From assembly GCA_018261615.1 (NCBI GenBank), contig JAGTSE010000001.1:62001-126000 (forward strand): a DNA stretch of 64,000 bases, given 5' to 3'. This document shows, piece after piece, positions 1 to 10,152 of the stretch (position 1 is its first letter; each line of letters begins with the position of its first letter). Both the position numbers and the translations under genes were made by a program. Below the pieces are notes generated by a model, which had not been told where the DNA came from, ran no database searches, and saw only the letters and a program-made list of their open reading frames with translations. This DNA is from Pseudomonadota bacterium. Its GTDB lineage: Bacteria; Pseudomonadota; Gammaproteobacteria; Enterobacterales; Enterobacteriaceae.

Positions 1-37
1 CTTGTCGTGACGAGGGAAAATCAGGAAATTGCGTCAT
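1..37 (-). CDS. fau: 5-formyltetrahydrofolate cyclo-ligase, N-terminal 12 codons
   Basis: Only the first 12 codons are inside the window; the gene runs off the left edge. The minus strand reads MTQFPDFPSSRQ from an ATG at 37, which resembles the start of E. coli Fau (YgfA). It lies 22 bp beyond the 3' end of 6S RNA on the same strand, which is the conserved zapA-ssrS-fau order; in E. coli fau is cotranscribed with 6S RNA. The protein is known to convert 5-formyl-THF to 5,10-methenyl-THF. The call rests mainly on synteny because so little protein is visible. Confidence 0.8.
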   Translation of the reverse strand, partial: MTQFPDFPSSRQ

Positions 38-58
38 GGTTTTGGGTAGAAAAAGAAG

Positions 59-242
59 GGAATCTCCGAGATGCCGCAGCAGGCTGTAACCCTTGAACCC
101 TTGGTTCAAGGTGAATGCGTCGTCATGATTTTAAGGCTTCTCGGACGAACCGAGCATGCTCACCAACCATGGATCGCCACATTCTGGTGGTATGAAATAT
201 CGGCTCAGGGGACTGGCCCGCTTGCAAACATCTCAGAGAAAT
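59..242 (-). ncRNA. ssrS: 6S RNA
   Basis: The minus-strand 184-nt segment starts ATTTCTCTGAGATG and ends near GGAGATTCC, the ends of E. coli 6S RNA, and the two ends pair to close the long rod-like hairpin. Internal blocks such as the GCTCGG/CCGAGA region are also conserved. 6S RNA mimics an open promoter, binds sigma70 RNA polymerase in stationary phase and represses many sigma70 promoters. It sits between zapA and fau, as in E. coli. Confidence 0.97.
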
Positions 243-283
243 TTTGTCTTCACAATCACTCTACCACAGTTGATTCTGAAGTG

Positions 284-613
284 TTATTCAAACTTAGGCC
301 CCGGTCTGTCTGTTATGCGACCCTGATCAAGCAATGCCTGTTCGATGGTCTGCTGTAACATTCGGATACGCTGTTCCATGTTGGCTGCGTACTCGCGGGT
401 TTTTGCCTTTTCCTGAGCCAGCTCGTAGCTGATATTCAGCGCGGCGATAAACACCAACTGCTCAGTATTTGTGACTCTAGTGCGAACTTTTAGATCTTGC
501 AACCGCTGATTCAGATCCTCCGCAGCCTGGTTAAGCGCGTCCCTCTGTTCAGGCGGGCAGTTCACTCGCAGTGAACGACCAAAAATTTGGATATCGACGG
601 GTTGTGCAGACAT
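284..613 (-). CDS. zapA: Cell division protein ZapA
   Basis: This 109-residue protein begins [20 protein letters not shown] and closely matches ZapA. ZapA bundles FtsZ protofilaments at midcell and links the Z-ring to ZapB. The N-terminal 40 residues form the globular FtsZ-binding part and the C-terminal half is a long charged helix (coiled-coil dimer and tetramer region). It lies upstream of 6S RNA on the same strand and is divergent from ygfB, with which it shares the 614-840 promoter interval. Confidence 0.97.
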   Translation of the reverse strand: MSAQPVDIQIFGRSLRVNCPPEQRDALNQAAEDLNQRLQDLKVRTRVTNTEQLVFIAALNISYELAQEKAKTREYAANMEQRIRMLQQTIEQALLDQGRITDRPGPKFE

Positions 614-840
614 GCCACCTTCCTGCTATTTGACTGCGCTCTGCCTTCGCATCCGAGTCCTGGGCTGCGAAGGGGCGACACTATAAGCTAGCCTGGTGAG
701 CACTTTCAAGTTTTTTGCGTCTATACCTTAATTACTCACGCCACATGCAATGGCATGTAACGTGAAGCATCACAAGTATATCACCAGGGGCCAAAGTGGT
801 AGCATATCATGAATATTCCCCCCAACGACGACGAATGCGT

Positions 841-1419
841 ATGTCTATACAGAACGAAATACCTGGTTACAACGATGTAGGTCAGTTGCTCAACCAACAG
901 GGCGTGGGGCTGCTTCCTGCCGAAATGCATGGGCTTATCGCGGGGATGATCTGCGGTGGCAATGATGACAGTTCCTGGTTACCGCTGCTGCATGATTTAA
1001 CTAACGACGGGCTGGCTTTTGGTCATGAGCTGGCACAGGCATTGCGGGCAATGCATGCGGCAACCAGCGATTCACTGGAAGACGACGGCTTTCTGTTCCA
1101 ACTCTATTTGCCGGAGGGTGATGACGTCAGCGTTTTCGACAGAGCCGATGCGCTGGCCGGCTGGGTGAACCATTTCCTGCTCGGGTTAGGCGTCACGCAG
1201 TCGAAACTCGACAAAGTGACTGGAGAAACTGGCGAAGCAATTGACGATTTGCGTAACATTGCGCAGTTGGGTTATGACGAAGAAGAAGATCTGGAAGAGC
1301 TGGAAATGTCGCTTGAAGAGATCATCGAATACGTCCGCGTCGCTGCGCTGCTGTGCCACAATACGTTCACGCACCCGCAGCCGACCGCGCCGGAAGTGCG
1401 TAAGCCGACGTTACATTAA
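841..1419 (+). CDS. ygfB: UPF0149 family protein YgfB
   Basis: The protein is 192 residues when started at the ATG at 841 ([12 protein letters not shown]), which matches the E. coli start; an upstream in-frame ATG at 796 adds 15 non-conserved residues and is less likely. It belongs to the YgfB/YecA (UPF0149) family of small, acidic, mostly helical proteins. The molecular role in enterics is unclear; in Pseudomonas YgfB has been linked to AmpC regulation through AlpA, from memory. It precedes pepP by 24 bp and is probably cotranscribed with pepP-ubiH-ubiI. Confidence 0.93.
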   Translation: MSIQNEIPGYNDVGQLLNQQGVGLLPAEMHGLIAGMICGGNDDSSWLPLLHDLTNDGLAFGHELAQALRAMHAATSDSLEDDGFLFQLYLPEGDDVSVFDRADALAGWVNHFLLGLGVTQSKLDKVTGETGEAIDDLRNIAQLGYDEEEDLEELEMSLEEIIEYVRVAALLCHNTFTHPQPTAPEVRKPTLH

Positions 1420-1443
1420 TTCGTCTTGTAGGAAGGAGGTGTC

Positions 1444-2757
1444 ATGACACAGCTTGAGTTTCTCCGTCGTCGTCAGACATTGCTGGCGCAGATGGTTCCG
1501 GGGAGCGCGGCGTTGATCTTTGCCGCGCCGGAAGCAACCCGCAGCGCAGACAGTGAATACCCGTATCGCCAGAACAGCGATTTTTGGTACTTCACCGGTT
1601 TTAACGAACCAGAAGCGGTGCTGGTGCTGATAAAGAGCGATGACACTCACAACCATAGTGTGATGTTCAACCGCGTGCGTGATAAAACCGCCGAGATCTG
1701 GTTTGGCCGCCGTCTTGGTCAGGAGGCCGCGCCAGCAAAGCTGGGCGTCGACCGTGCGCTAGCGTTCCCGGAGATCAACACGCACCTTTACCAACTGCTC
1801 AATGGCCTCGATGCGGTTTATCATGCACAGGGTGAGTATGAGTATGCGGATACCATCCTGTTCACTGCGCTGGAGAAGCTGCGCAAAGGCGCGCGGCAGA
1901 ATCTGACTGCGCCCGCCACGCTGACTGACTGGCGTCCGATCGTCCACGAGATGCGTTTGTTTAAATCGGCCGAAGAGATCGAGGTGATGCGTCGCGCTGG
2001 GGAGATCTCCGCGCTGGCGCATACCCGCGCCATGCAGATCTGCCGTCCAGGCCTGTTTGAATATCAGCTTGAAGGTGAAATTCAGCATGAATTTAACCGC
2101 CACGGCGCGCGCTTCCCGTCCTATAACACCATCGTCGGTTCGGGGGAGAACGGCTGCATCCTGCATTACACCGAAAATGAAAGCCAGATGCGTGACGGAG
2201 ATTTAGTGCTGATTGATGCTGGCTGTGAATACATGGGATACGCCGGGGATATTACCCGCACCTTCCCGGTAAATGGGAAATTCAGCCCAGCGCAGCGTGA
2301 AATTTACGACATTGTGCTGGCATCGCTGGAACGTGCGCTGGAGTTGTTCCGTCCGGGAACCTCCATTCAGGCTGTCACTAGCGAAGTGGTGCGCATTATG
2401 ATTACCGGCCTGGTGAAGCTTGGCATTTTGCAGGGCGAAGTCGATGAATTGATCGCAAAAAATGCCCACCGCCCATTCTTTATGCACGGGTTAAGCCACT
2501 GGCTGGGGCTGGATGTTCATGACGTTGGTGTTTACGGTCAGGAGCGTTCCCGCGAGCTGGCACCAGGCATGGTGTTGACTGTTGAGCCGGGCCTTTATAT
2601 TTCTCCGGATGCGGATGTTCCCGAGCAGTATCGCGGCATTGGCATCCGCGTGGAAGATGACATCGTTATTACCGAAGAGGGTAACGAGAATCTCACCGCC
2701 AGCGTAGTTAAAAAGGCGGATGATATCGAAGCTCTGATGGCGGCGAGCCGTTCATGA
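1444..2757 (+). CDS. pepP: Xaa-Pro aminopeptidase (aminopeptidase P)
   Basis: This 437-residue protein removes N-terminal residues preceding proline. It has the AMP_N domain (about 1-135) followed by the pita-bread M24B metallopeptidase fold. The dinuclear-metal ligands are visible: Asp in VLIDAG, Asp in GDITRTF, His in HGLSHWLGLDVHD, Glu in TVEPGLY and Glu in GIRVEDD. The start lies just behind a strong GGAAGGAGGTGTC ribosome site. The stop overlaps the ubiH start (ATGA), indicating translational coupling. Confidence 0.97.
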   Translation: MTQLEFLRRRQTLLAQMVPGSAALIFAAPEATRSADSEYPYRQNSDFWYFTGFNEPEAVLVLIKSDDTHNHSVMFNRVRDKTAEIWFGRRLGQEAAPAKLGVDRALAFPEINTHLYQLLNGLDAVYHAQGEYEYADTILFTALEKLRKGARQNLTAPATLTDWRPIVHEMRLFKSAEEIEVMRRAGEISALAHTRAMQICRPGLFEYQLEGEIQHEFNRHGARFPSYNTIVGSGENGCILHYTENESQMRDGDLVLIDAGCEYMGYAGDITRTFPVNGKFSPAQREIYDIVLASLERALELFRPGTSIQAVTSEVVRIMITGLVKLGILQGEVDELIAKNAHRPFFMHGLSHWLGLDVHDVGVYGQERSRELAPGMVLTVEPGLYISPDADVPEQYRGIGIRVEDDIVITEEGNENLTASVVKKADDIEALMAASRS

Positions 2758-3932
2758 GTGTGATTATTGTTGGCGGCGGCATGGCCGGTGCGACGCTCGC
2801 GCTGGCCATTTCACATCTGACTCGGGGAAAATTACCGGTTCACCTGGTGGAGGCTGCCGCACCGGGTTCTCACCATCACCCTGGTTTTGATGCCCGTGCC
2901 ATTGCGCTGGCGGCAGGCACATGCCAGCAGCTTGCGCGCGTCGGGATCTGGCAGGCGATAGCCCGTTGTGCAACGCCCATTTCGACCGTTCACGTCAGTG
3001 ATCGTGGTCACGCCGGTTTCGTCACGCTGGATGCGCAGGATTATCACCTTGATGCGCTGGGGCAGGTGGTTGAACTGCATGATATCGGCCAGCGGCTCTT
3101 TACCCTGTTGCAAGATGCGCCGGGCGTGACGCTGCATTGCCCCGATCGGGTCAGCAGTTTTACCCGTGATGAGCTGCAGGTATCGGTAACTCTTGAAAGC
3201 GGTGAGCTGATTATTGGCCAATTGCTGGTTGCGGCGGACGGTTCCCGTTCGGGCATGGGCGAGCAACTGGGGATCCTTTGGCAGAAAACCCCCTATCACC
3301 AGGCCGCCGTCATCGCCAACGTTACCACCTCTGTTCCGCATCAGGGACGTGCATTCGAACGTTTCACCGAGCATGGGCCGCTGGCGATGTTGCCAATGTC
3401 GCAGGAGCGCTGTTCACTGGTGTGGTGTCATCCGCTGGAAAAACAGCAGCAGGTGATTGGCTGGTCTGACGAACGTTTTTGCCATGAGCTACAAAAAGCT
3501 TTCGGTTGGCGCCTGGGACGTATTGAACGCGCCGGAAAACGCAGCGTTTATCCCCTGACGCTGACTAACGCGTCGTCGCCGGTATCTCATCGCGCGGTGT
3601 TGGTCGGCAATGCGGCTCAGACGCTGCATCCTATCGCTGGACAAGGATTTAACCTCGGCATGCGCGACGTCATGACGCTGGCGGAAACGCTGGCGGAGGC
3701 ATGGGCGAAGCAGAAAGATGTCGGCTGTTATCCGGTGCTGACGCGCTACCGTCATCAGCGTCAGGCGGACAAAAGCGCCACCATAGGGGTTACCGACGGG
3801 CTGGTGCATCTGTTTGCCAACCGCTGGGCGCCGCTTGTCGTCGGACGCAATATCGGGCTGATGGCGATGGAACTATTTACCCCGGCGCGCGATGTGCTGG
3901 CGCAGCGTACCCTCGGTTGGGTAGCCCGTTAA
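2754..3932 (+). CDS. ubiH: 2-octaprenyl-6-methoxyphenol 4-hydroxylase
   Basis: This 392-residue FAD monooxygenase adds the C4 hydroxyl in ubiquinone synthesis, in a soluble multi-enzyme Ubi complex. The N-terminal dinucleotide motif reads IIVGGGMAGATLALAI, and the second FAD motif reads VGNAAQTLHPIAGQGFNLG, with the GNAAQ typical of UbiH. It overlaps pepP by 4 bp and is followed 15 bp later by ubiI, the conserved arrangement. Confidence 0.96.
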   Translation: MSVIIVGGGMAGATLALAISHLTRGKLPVHLVEAAAPGSHHHPGFDARAIALAAGTCQQLARVGIWQAIARCATPISTVHVSDRGHAGFVTLDAQDYHLDALGQVVELHDIGQRLFTLLQDAPGVTLHCPDRVSSFTRDELQVSVTLESGELIIGQLLVAADGSRSGMGEQLGILWQKTPYHQAAVIANVTTSVPHQGRAFERFTEHGPLAMLPMSQERCSLVWCHPLEKQQQVIGWSDERFCHELQKAFGWRLGRIERAGKRSVYPLTLTNASSPVSHRAVLVGNAAQTLHPIAGQGFNLGMRDVMTLAETLAEAWAKQKDVGCYPVLTRYRHQRQADKSATIGVTDGLVHLFANRWAPLVVGRNIGLMAMELFTPARDVLAQRTLGWVAR

Positions 3933-3947
3933 TCAAAGGAGCAAAGA

Positions 3948-5150
3948 GTGCAGAGTGTTGATGTTGCGATTGTCGGCGGCGGTATGGTAGGGCTGGCGTT
4001 GGCTTGCGGGTTGCAAGGGAGCGGTTTCCGGGTTGCGGTACTGGAGCAGAATGTTCCGCAGCCGCTGGCGGAAGATGCGCCACCGGCGTTGCGCGTATCG
4101 GCGATTAACGCCGCCAGCGAAAAACTTCTGACACATCTTGGCGTGTGGTCAAATATCATTGCCCGCCGCGCGGGGCGCTATCACGGCATGGAAGTGTGGG
4201 ATAAAGACAGCTTTGGCCGCATTACCTTTGACGACCAAAGCATGGGCTATCCTCATCTTGGCTATATTATTGAAAATGCTGTGATTCATCAGACGCTGTG
4301 GGAGAAAGCTCAGCAGTGTCAGGATGTCACCATGATTGCCCCCGCCGAATTACAGCAGGTAGCCTGGGGTGAGAACGACGCGTTTCTCACCTTAAAAGAT
4401 GGCACGATGCTCACTGCCCGGCTGGTGGTTGGGGCTGACGGCGCAAACTCCTGGTTGCGTAATAAAGCGGATATTCCGCTAACTTTCTGGGATTATCACC
4501 ACCATGCGCTGGTGGCGACCATTCGCACCGAGGAGCCGCATCAGGCCGTAGCGCGGCAGGTATTCGATAACGATGGCATTCTGGCGTTTCTGCCGCTGAA
4601 CGATCCGCATCTGTGTTCGATCGTCTGGTCGCTGCCGCCGGATCAAGCGAAAACGCTACAACAGGCCAGCGATGAGGCGTTCAATCAGGCGCTGTGCATT
4701 GCCTTTGATAATCGTCTTGGCCTGTGCCGCGTGGAAAGCGAGCGCCAGGTTTATCCGCTCACCGGTCGCTATGCGCGCCACTTTGCTGGCCATCGTCTGG
4801 CGCTGGTGGGCGATGCTGCGCATACCATCCATCCGTTGGCCGGGCAGGGCGTGAATCTGGGCTTTATGGATGTTGCGGAATTGATTACCGAGCTGCGCCG
4901 CCTTCGCCGCGAAGGAAAAGATATCGGCCAGCATCTCTATCTGCGTCGCTACGAGCGCAGTCGTAAGCACAGTGCGGCGCTAATGCTGGCTGGAATGCAG
5001 GGCTTCCGCGAGCTGTTTGCCGGGTCGAACCCGGCGAAGAAGTTGCTGCGTGATATTGGTCTGAAACTGGCGGATACCCTTCCAGGGGTAAAAACACAAC
5101 TGCTGCGCCAGGCGCTCGGCCTGAATGACCTTCCGGAGTGGCTACGTTAA
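3948..5150 (+). CDS. ubiI: 2-octaprenylphenol 5-hydroxylase (VisC)
   Basis: This 400-residue paralogue of UbiH adds the C5 hydroxyl of ubiquinone. It has the FAD-binding GGGMVGLALACGL segment at the N terminus and GDAAHTIHPLAGQGVNLGF near residues 285-305. The start is GTG (MQSVDVAIVGGG), placed after AAAGGAGCAAAGA, and fits family length. It is the last gene of the ygfB-pepP-ubiH-ubiI run. Confidence 0.96.
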   Translation: MQSVDVAIVGGGMVGLALACGLQGSGFRVAVLEQNVPQPLAEDAPPALRVSAINAASEKLLTHLGVWSNIIARRAGRYHGMEVWDKDSFGRITFDDQSMGYPHLGYIIENAVIHQTLWEKAQQCQDVTMIAPAELQQVAWGENDAFLTLKDGTMLTARLVVGADGANSWLRNKADIPLTFWDYHHHALVATIRTEEPHQAVARQVFDNDGILAFLPLNDPHLCSIVWSLPPDQAKTLQQASDEAFNQALCIAFDNRLGLCRVESERQVYPLTGRYARHFAGHRLALVGDAAHTIHPLAGQGVNLGFMDVAELITELRRLRREGKDIGQHLYLRRYERSRKHSAALMLAGMQGFRELFAGSNPAKKLLRDIGLKLADTLPGVKTQLLRQALGLNDLPEWLR

Positions 5151-5163
5151 CCCCGTCACATTT

Positions 5164-5185
5164 CCCTTCCTGCAGACGGGAAGGG
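5164..5185 (+). terminator. Hairpin after ubiI, possible weak terminator
   Basis: CCCTTCC and GGAAGGG form a 7-bp GC-rich stem with an 8-nt loop, 14 bases after the ubiI stop. There is no clear T-run behind it, so it may only stabilise the 3' end. Confidence 0.45.
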
Positions 5186-5573
5186 GACTCCCTGCCTCAT
5201 TTGAAATATTCTAATTTTACCTCTTTTTTCGGATTAGATTTACTCATGCATGATTTTTCTCATTGCAGAAAAAATGATGCTTTTGCGGAGTGAAATATTG
5301 AAATAAGGCACAACATTATCGATTTTATGATTTTTAATAGAGTATTTTTCGTTTCAGCTCAGCATAAAACTCTATTGTCGTTTTTAGCTAAATAGGTCAT
5401 AAGCTAATGTGATGACCCATTTTCTCTTATGGTTAAGTGCCGCTTTCGGTGTTAAGTTCAGGCAAAAGATAACGTTTGCGTCGGCGTCCGAAATGGCCGT
5501 TGATGCTGGTCGTTTTGGCGAAAATGAACGCCGCCGAAAAACGTGATAGCGCAGCTTATTCAACGAGGACAAG
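5186..5573 (+). promoter_or_regulatory. gcvTHP control region
   Basis: This 388-bp non-coding interval precedes gcvT. In E. coli the equivalent region is bound by GcvA, Lrp, CRP and PurR. CTAAT, the short GcvA recognition core, occurs at 5211-5215 and 5404-5408. A PurR-like half site ACGTTTGCGT lies at 5472-5481, inside a 16-mer matching the PurR consensus at about 12 positions. The region is AT-rich, as expected for Lrp wrapping. No glycine riboswitch is apparent. Confidence 0.6.
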
Positions 5574-6668
5574 ATGGCTCAGCAGACCCCTTTGTATGAA
5601 CAACACACGCTATGCGGCGCCCGCATGGTGGATTTCCATGGCTGGATGATGCCGTTGCATTACGGCTCGCAGATTGATGAGCACCATGCGGTGCGCAGCG
5701 ATGCCGGGATGTTCGATGTTTCGCACATGACCATCGTCGATATGAAAGGCAGCCGCACCCGGGAGTTTCTGCAATATTTGCTGGCGAACGATGTGGCCAA
5801 ACTCACGAAGCCCGGCAAAGCCCTCTACACCGGTATGCTGAGTGCCTCGGGCGGCGTGATTGACGATTTGATCGTCTACTACTTCACCGAAGACTTCTTC
5901 CGCCTCGTTGTAAACTCCGCTACCCGCGAAAAAGATCTCTCCTGGATCACCCAACACGCCGAACCTTTTGCCATTGATATCACTGTCCGTGACGATCTGT
6001 CGCTGATCGCGGTTCAGGGGCCAAACGCGCAAGCGAAAGCCGCCAGCCTGTTTACTGATGCGCAGCGCAGCGCGGTTGAGGGAATGAAACCGTTCTTCGG
6101 CGTTGAAGTGGGCGAGCTGTTTATCGCGACCACGGGCTATACCGGTGAAGCGGGTTACGAGATTGCTTTGCCGAACGAAAAAGCTGCCAGCTTTTGGCAG
6201 GATCTGCTGAAAGCGGGCGTAAAACCTTGCGGACTCGGTGCACGCGATACGCTTCGCCTGGAAGCTGGCATGAATCTGTATGGCCAGGAGATGGATGAAA
6301 GCATCTCTCCACTGGCTGCGAACATGGGCTGGACCATTGCCTGGGAACCGCAGGATCGCCAGTTCATCGGCCGCGAAGCGCTGGAGCTACAGCGCGAAAA
6401 AGGCACCGAACAGCTGGTTGGCCTGGTAATGACGGAAAAAGGTGTGCTGCGTAATGAGCTACTGGTGCACTTTACTGATGCGCACGGCAACGTGCAAAAA
6501 GGTGTGATCACCAGCGGGACCTTCTCGCCGACGCTTGGTTACAGTATTGCACTGGCGCGCGTTCCGGCCGGGATTGGCGAAACGGCAATTGTGCAGATCC
6601 GTAACCGCGAAATGCCGGTCAAAGTGACCAAACCTGTTTTTGTGCGCAATGGCAAAGCTGTCGCGTAA
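5574..6668 (+). CDS. gcvT: Glycine cleavage system T protein (aminomethyltransferase)
   Basis: This 364-residue protein transfers the methylene unit from the H-protein lipoyl arm to tetrahydrofolate, releasing ammonia. It shows the folate-binding aminomethyltransferase fold, with DVSHMTIVD near residue 48 and the C-terminal beta-barrel starting near residue 280. First gene of gcvTHP; the start follows ACGAGGACAAG. Confidence 0.98.
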   Translation: MAQQTPLYEQHTLCGARMVDFHGWMMPLHYGSQIDEHHAVRSDAGMFDVSHMTIVDMKGSRTREFLQYLLANDVAKLTKPGKALYTGMLSASGGVIDDLIVYYFTEDFFRLVVNSATREKDLSWITQHAEPFAIDITVRDDLSLIAVQGPNAQAKAASLFTDAQRSAVEGMKPFFGVEVGELFIATTGYTGEAGYEIALPNEKAASFWQDLLKAGVKPCGLGARDTLRLEAGMNLYGQEMDESISPLAANMGWTIAWEPQDRQFIGREALELQREKGTEQLVGLVMTEKGVLRNELLVHFTDAHGNVQKGVITSGTFSPTLGYSIALARVPAGIGETAIVQIRNREMPVKVTKPVFVRNGKAVA

Positions 6669-6694
6669 CGTAATTTTTATCTGGAGAGAATGAG

Positions 6695-7084
6695 ATGAGC
6701 AACGTACCGGGCGAACTGAAATACAGCAAAGAACACGAATGGCTGCGCAAAGAAGCAGACGGTAGCTATACCGTTGGCATCACTGAACATGCTCAGGAAT
6801 TGCTGGGTGATATGGTGTTTGTCGACCTGCCGGAAGTGGGCACGACCGTTAGCGCTGGCGATGACTGCGCCGTTGCCGAATCGGTAAAAGCCGCTTCTGA
6901 TATCTACGCGCCGATAGGCGGTGAAATCGTAGCTGTTAATGATGCGCTGAATGACTCTCCGGAGCTGGTTAACAGCGAGCCATACGGAGAAGGTTGGATC
7001 TTCAAAATCAAAGCCAGTGACGAATCGGAAGTTGCTACTCTGCTGGATGCAACGGCATACGCCGCACTGTTAGAAAACGAGTAA
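6695..7084 (+). CDS. gcvH: Glycine cleavage system H protein
   Basis: This 129-residue lipoyl carrier shuttles the aminomethyl intermediate between P, T and L proteins. The lipoylated lysine lies in [15 protein letters not shown], near residue 65. It starts after CTGGAGAGAATGAG, 26 bp beyond gcvT. An internally deleted ERIC separates it from gcvP. Confidence 0.98.
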   Translation: MSNVPGELKYSKEHEWLRKEADGSYTVGITEHAQELLGDMVFVDLPEVGTTVSAGDDCAVAESVKAASDIYAPIGGEIVAVNDALNDSPELVNSEPYGEGWIFKIKASDESEVATLLDATAYAALLENE

Positions 7085-7091
7085 ATACGCG

Positions 7092-7150
7092 TCATCCTTC
7101 ACGTTGCAGGCGCGTTGGCTTCCTGCAACGCGAATGCTTTGGCGTATTCA
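7092..7150 (-). repeat. Internally deleted ERIC element
   Basis: The segment CTTCACGTTGCAGGCGCGTT followed by CTTCCTGCAACGCGAATG matches the two ends of the ERIC repeat joined without its central CACCCCAGTCACTTAC core. The ends pair to form a hairpin. It lies in the gcvH-gcvP gap inside the operon, where it could affect relative expression or mRNA processing. Confidence 0.7.
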
Positions 7151-7197
7151 GATAATTTCCGAATACGATTCACCGCACGTTTCAGGAACCATCGCTC

Positions 7198-10071
7198 ATG
7201 ACTCAGACGTTAAGTCAGCTTGAAGATCGCACCGCATTTATCGGCAGGCATATTGGCCCGGACGCATCGCAGCAGCAGGAGATGCTGAATACCGTAGGGG
7301 CAGATTCGCTTAATGCCCTGATTGCGCAGATCGTACCGAAAGATATTCAGCTCACCACGCCGCCGCAGGTGGGTGAAGCTACCACCGAATTCGCCGCGCT
7401 TGCCGAACTGAAAGCCATCGCGGGCCGCAACAAGCGCTTTAAGTCTTACATTGGCATGGGCTACACCGCAGTGCAGCTACCGCCGGTGATCCTGCGTAAT
7501 ATGCTGGAAAATCCAGGCTGGTACACCGCGTATACGCCATATCAGCCGGAAGTGTCGCAAGGGCGCCTGGAAGCGCTGCTTAACTTTCAGCAGGTGACGC
7601 TGGATTTGACTGGCCTGGATATCGCCTCCGCTTCCCTGCTGGATGAAGCGACCGCCGCCGCTGAAGCGATGGCGATGGCGAAGCGTGTGAGCAAACTGAA
7701 AGGCGCTAATCGCTTCTTCGTTGCGGATGATGTGCACCCGCAAACGCTGGACGTCGTGCGTACGCGTGCCGAAACCTTCGGTTTTGAGGTGATTGTTGAT
7801 GCGGCTGACAAAGTGCTGGATCACCAGGATGTCTTCGGTGTTCTGCTGCAACAGGTTGGCACTACTGGCGAAATACACAATTACAGCGCGCTGATTGCTG
7901 AGCTGAAAGCCCGCAAAATCGCGGTCAGCGTCGCCGCCGATTTTATGGCGCTGGTACAGTTGACGGCGCCAGGCAAGCAAGGCGCTGACATCGTGTTTGG
8001 CTCCGCTCAGCGTTTCGGCGTGCCGATGGGATACGGCGGTCCGCACGCGGCATTCTTTGCTGCCAAAGATGAATTCAAACGCTCTATGCCAGGGCGCATT
8101 ATCGGTGTTTCCAAAGACGCTGCCGGTAACACCGCGCTGCGCATGGCGATGCAGACCCGTGAACAGCATATCCGTCGTGAGAAAGCCAACTCCAACATCT
8201 GTACTTCACAGGTGCTGCTGGCGAATATCGCCAGCCTGTACGCAGTGTTCCACGGCCCGGAAGGGCTGAAACGCATTGCGGGCCGCATTCACCGGCTGGC
8301 CGACATTCTCGCTACCGGTTTGCAGCGTAAGGGACTGAAACTGCGTCACGCGCACTACTTTGATACGTTATGCGTTGAGGTCGCGGATAAAGCCGCCGTG
8401 CTGGCGCGTGCGCAGGCGCAAGAGATCAACCTGCGCAGCGATATTCTGAACGCGGTTGGTATTACGCTGGACGAAACGACTACCCGTGAAGATGTGTTGG
8501 CACTGTTTGATGTTCTGCTGGGCGGCAATCATGGTCTTGATATTGATGCGCTGGACAAAGATGTTGCGCTCGATAGCCGCTCCATTCCACAGGGGATGCT
8601 GCGCGATGATACGTTCCTGACGCACCCGGTGTTCAACCGTTATCACAGCGAAACCGAGATGATGCGCTACATGCACTCTCTGGAACGCAAAGATCTGGCG
8701 CTGAATCAGGCGATGATCCCGCTGGGCTCCTGCACCATGAAACTGAACGCGGCAGCCGAAATGATCCCAATCACCTGGCCGGAGTTCGCGGAACTGCATC
8801 CGTTCTGCCCGCCGGAACAGGCTGAAGGTTACCATCAGATGATTACTCAGCTTTCCGAGTGGCTGGTCAAGCTCACCGGTTACGATGCACTCTGCATGCA
8901 GCCGAACTCCGGCGCGCAGGGGGAATACGCCGGTCTGCTGTCCATTCGTCGCTACCACGAAAGTCGCAACGAAGGTCATCGTGATATCTGTCTGATCCCA
9001 AGTTCCGCGCACGGCACTAACCCGGCGTCGGCGCAGATGGCGGGGATGCAGGTGGTGGTCGTTGCCTGTGATAAAAACGGCAACATCGATCTTGCCGATC
9101 TGCGTGCTAAAGCCGGGCAGGCGGGCGATAACCTCTCCTGCATTATGGTGACCTATCCGTCCACTCACGGTGTATATGAAGAGACGATCCGTGAAGTGTG
9201 CGAAGTGGTGCATCAGTTTGGCGGCCAGGTTTATCTTGATGGCGCAAACATGAACGCCCAGGTGGGCATCACTTCGCCGGGCTTTATCGGTGCGGATGTT
9301 TCCCACCTTAACCTGCATAAAACGTTCTGCATTCCGCACGGCGGCGGTGGCCCGGGTATGGGGCCGATCGGCGTGAAAGCGCATCTGGCGCCGTTTGTTC
9401 CGGGGCACAGTGTGGTGCAAATTGAAGGCATGTTAACGCGGCAGGGTGCGGTTTCTGCCGCACCGTTTGGTAGTGCGTCGATTCTGCCGATTAGCTGGAT
9501 GTATATCCGGATGATGGGCGCGGAAGGGCTGAAGCAGGCCAGCCAGGTGGCGATCCTCAATGCTAACTACATCGCCAGCCGTCTGAAAGAGGCGTTCCCG
9601 GTGTTGTATACCGGTCGTGATGGCCGCGTGGCGCATGAGTGCATTCTCGATATTCGTCCGTTGAAAGAAGAGACGGGGATTAGTGAGATGGATATCGCTA
9701 AACGTTTGATCGACTATGGTTTCCATGCTCCGACCATGTCCTTCCCGGTTGCTGGTACGCTGATGGTGGAACCGACAGAATCGGAAAGCAAAGTCGAACT
9801 GGATCGTTTTATCGATGCGATGCTGGCAATCCGTGGCGAAATCGACCGCGTGAAGCAGGGCGAATGGACGCTGGAAGATAACCCGCTGGTGAACGCGCCG
9901 CACACCCAGAATGAACTGGTGGCGGAGTGGAACCACGCTTATGCCCGTGAGCTGGCCGTGTTCCCGGCAGGCTTCGCAAACAAATACTGGCCAACTGTCA
10001 AACGTCTGGATGATGTCTACGGCGACCGTAACCTGTTCTGCGCCTGTGTCCCGATGAGCGAATATCAGTAA
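7198..10071 (+). CDS. gcvP: Glycine dehydrogenase (decarboxylating), P protein
   Basis: This 957-residue PLP enzyme decarboxylates glycine and passes the aminomethyl group to the H-protein lipoate. The two tandem aminotransferase-like halves characteristic of fused GcvP are present; the PLP lysine lies in [17 protein letters not shown] in the second half, near residue 708. Length matches E. coli. It is the last gene of gcvTHP. Confidence 0.98.
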   Translation: MTQTLSQLEDRTAFIGRHIGPDASQQQEMLNTVGADSLNALIAQIVPKDIQLTTPPQVGEATTEFAALAELKAIAGRNKRFKSYIGMGYTAVQLPPVILRNMLENPGWYTAYTPYQPEVSQGRLEALLNFQQVTLDLTGLDIASASLLDEATAAAEAMAMAKRVSKLKGANRFFVADDVHPQTLDVVRTRAETFGFEVIVDAADKVLDHQDVFGVLLQQVGTTGEIHNYSALIAELKARKIAVSVAADFMALVQLTAPGKQGADIVFGSAQRFGVPMGYGGPHAAFFAAKDEFKRSMPGRIIGVSKDAAGNTALRMAMQTREQHIRREKANSNICTSQVLLANIASLYAVFHGPEGLKRIAGRIHRLADILATGLQRKGLKLRHAHYFDTLCVEVADKAAVLARAQAQEINLRSDILNAVGITLDETTTREDVLALFDVLLGGNHGLDIDALDKDVALDSRSIPQGMLRDDTFLTHPVFNRYHSETEMMRYMHSLERKDLALNQAMIPLGSCTMKLNAAAEMIPITWPEFAELHPFCPPEQAEGYHQMITQLSEWLVKLTGYDALCMQPNSGAQGEYAGLLSIRRYHESRNEGHRDICLIPSSAHGTNPASAQMAGMQVVVVACDKNGNIDLADLRAKAGQAGDNLSCIMVTYPSTHGVYEETIREVCEVVHQFGGQVYLDGANMNAQVGITSPGFIGADVSHLNLHKTFCIPHGGGGPGMGPIGVKAHLAPFVPGHSVVQIEGMLTRQGAVSAAPFGSASILPISWMYIRMMGAEGLKQASQVAILNANYIASRLKEAFPVLYTGRDGRVAHECILDIRPLKEETGISEMDIAKRLIDYGFHAPTMSFPVAGTLMVEPTESESKVELDRFIDAMLAIRGEIDRVKQGEWTLEDNPLVNAPHTQNELVAEWNHAYARELAVFPAGFANKYWPTVKRLDDVYGDRNLFCACVPMSEYQ

Positions 10072-10095
10072 TCCATCCGCTGAAGTAAGGTATTT

Positions 10096-10138
10096 TGTAG
10101 GCCGGGTAAGGCGAAGCCGCCACCCGGCTTTTTTCTTT
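10096..10138 (+). repeat. REP element doubling as gcvP terminator
   Basis: GTAGGCCGGGTAAGGCG followed by CCACCCGGCTTTTTTC is a typical REP palindrome. The GCCGGGT/ACCCGGC stem is followed by a T-run, so it can also act as an intrinsic terminator for the gcv operon. Confidence 0.8.
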
Positions 10139-10152
10139 CTGGAGGGGTGTGT

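Noticed and set aside
71..358. Open frame of 95 codons on the plus strand over 6S RNA
   Set aside because: It lies antisense to ssrS and the end of zapA, has no family resemblance, and the 6S RNA identity explains the sequence.
5186..5573. Glycine riboswitch ahead of gcvT
   Set aside because: No tandem glycine aptamer features were seen; enteric gcv operons are controlled by GcvA, Lrp and PurR.
8368..9420. Long minus-strand open frame inside gcvP
   Set aside because: It is a shadow of the gcvP coding pattern; the protein is His/Arg-rich with no family signature or ribosome site.
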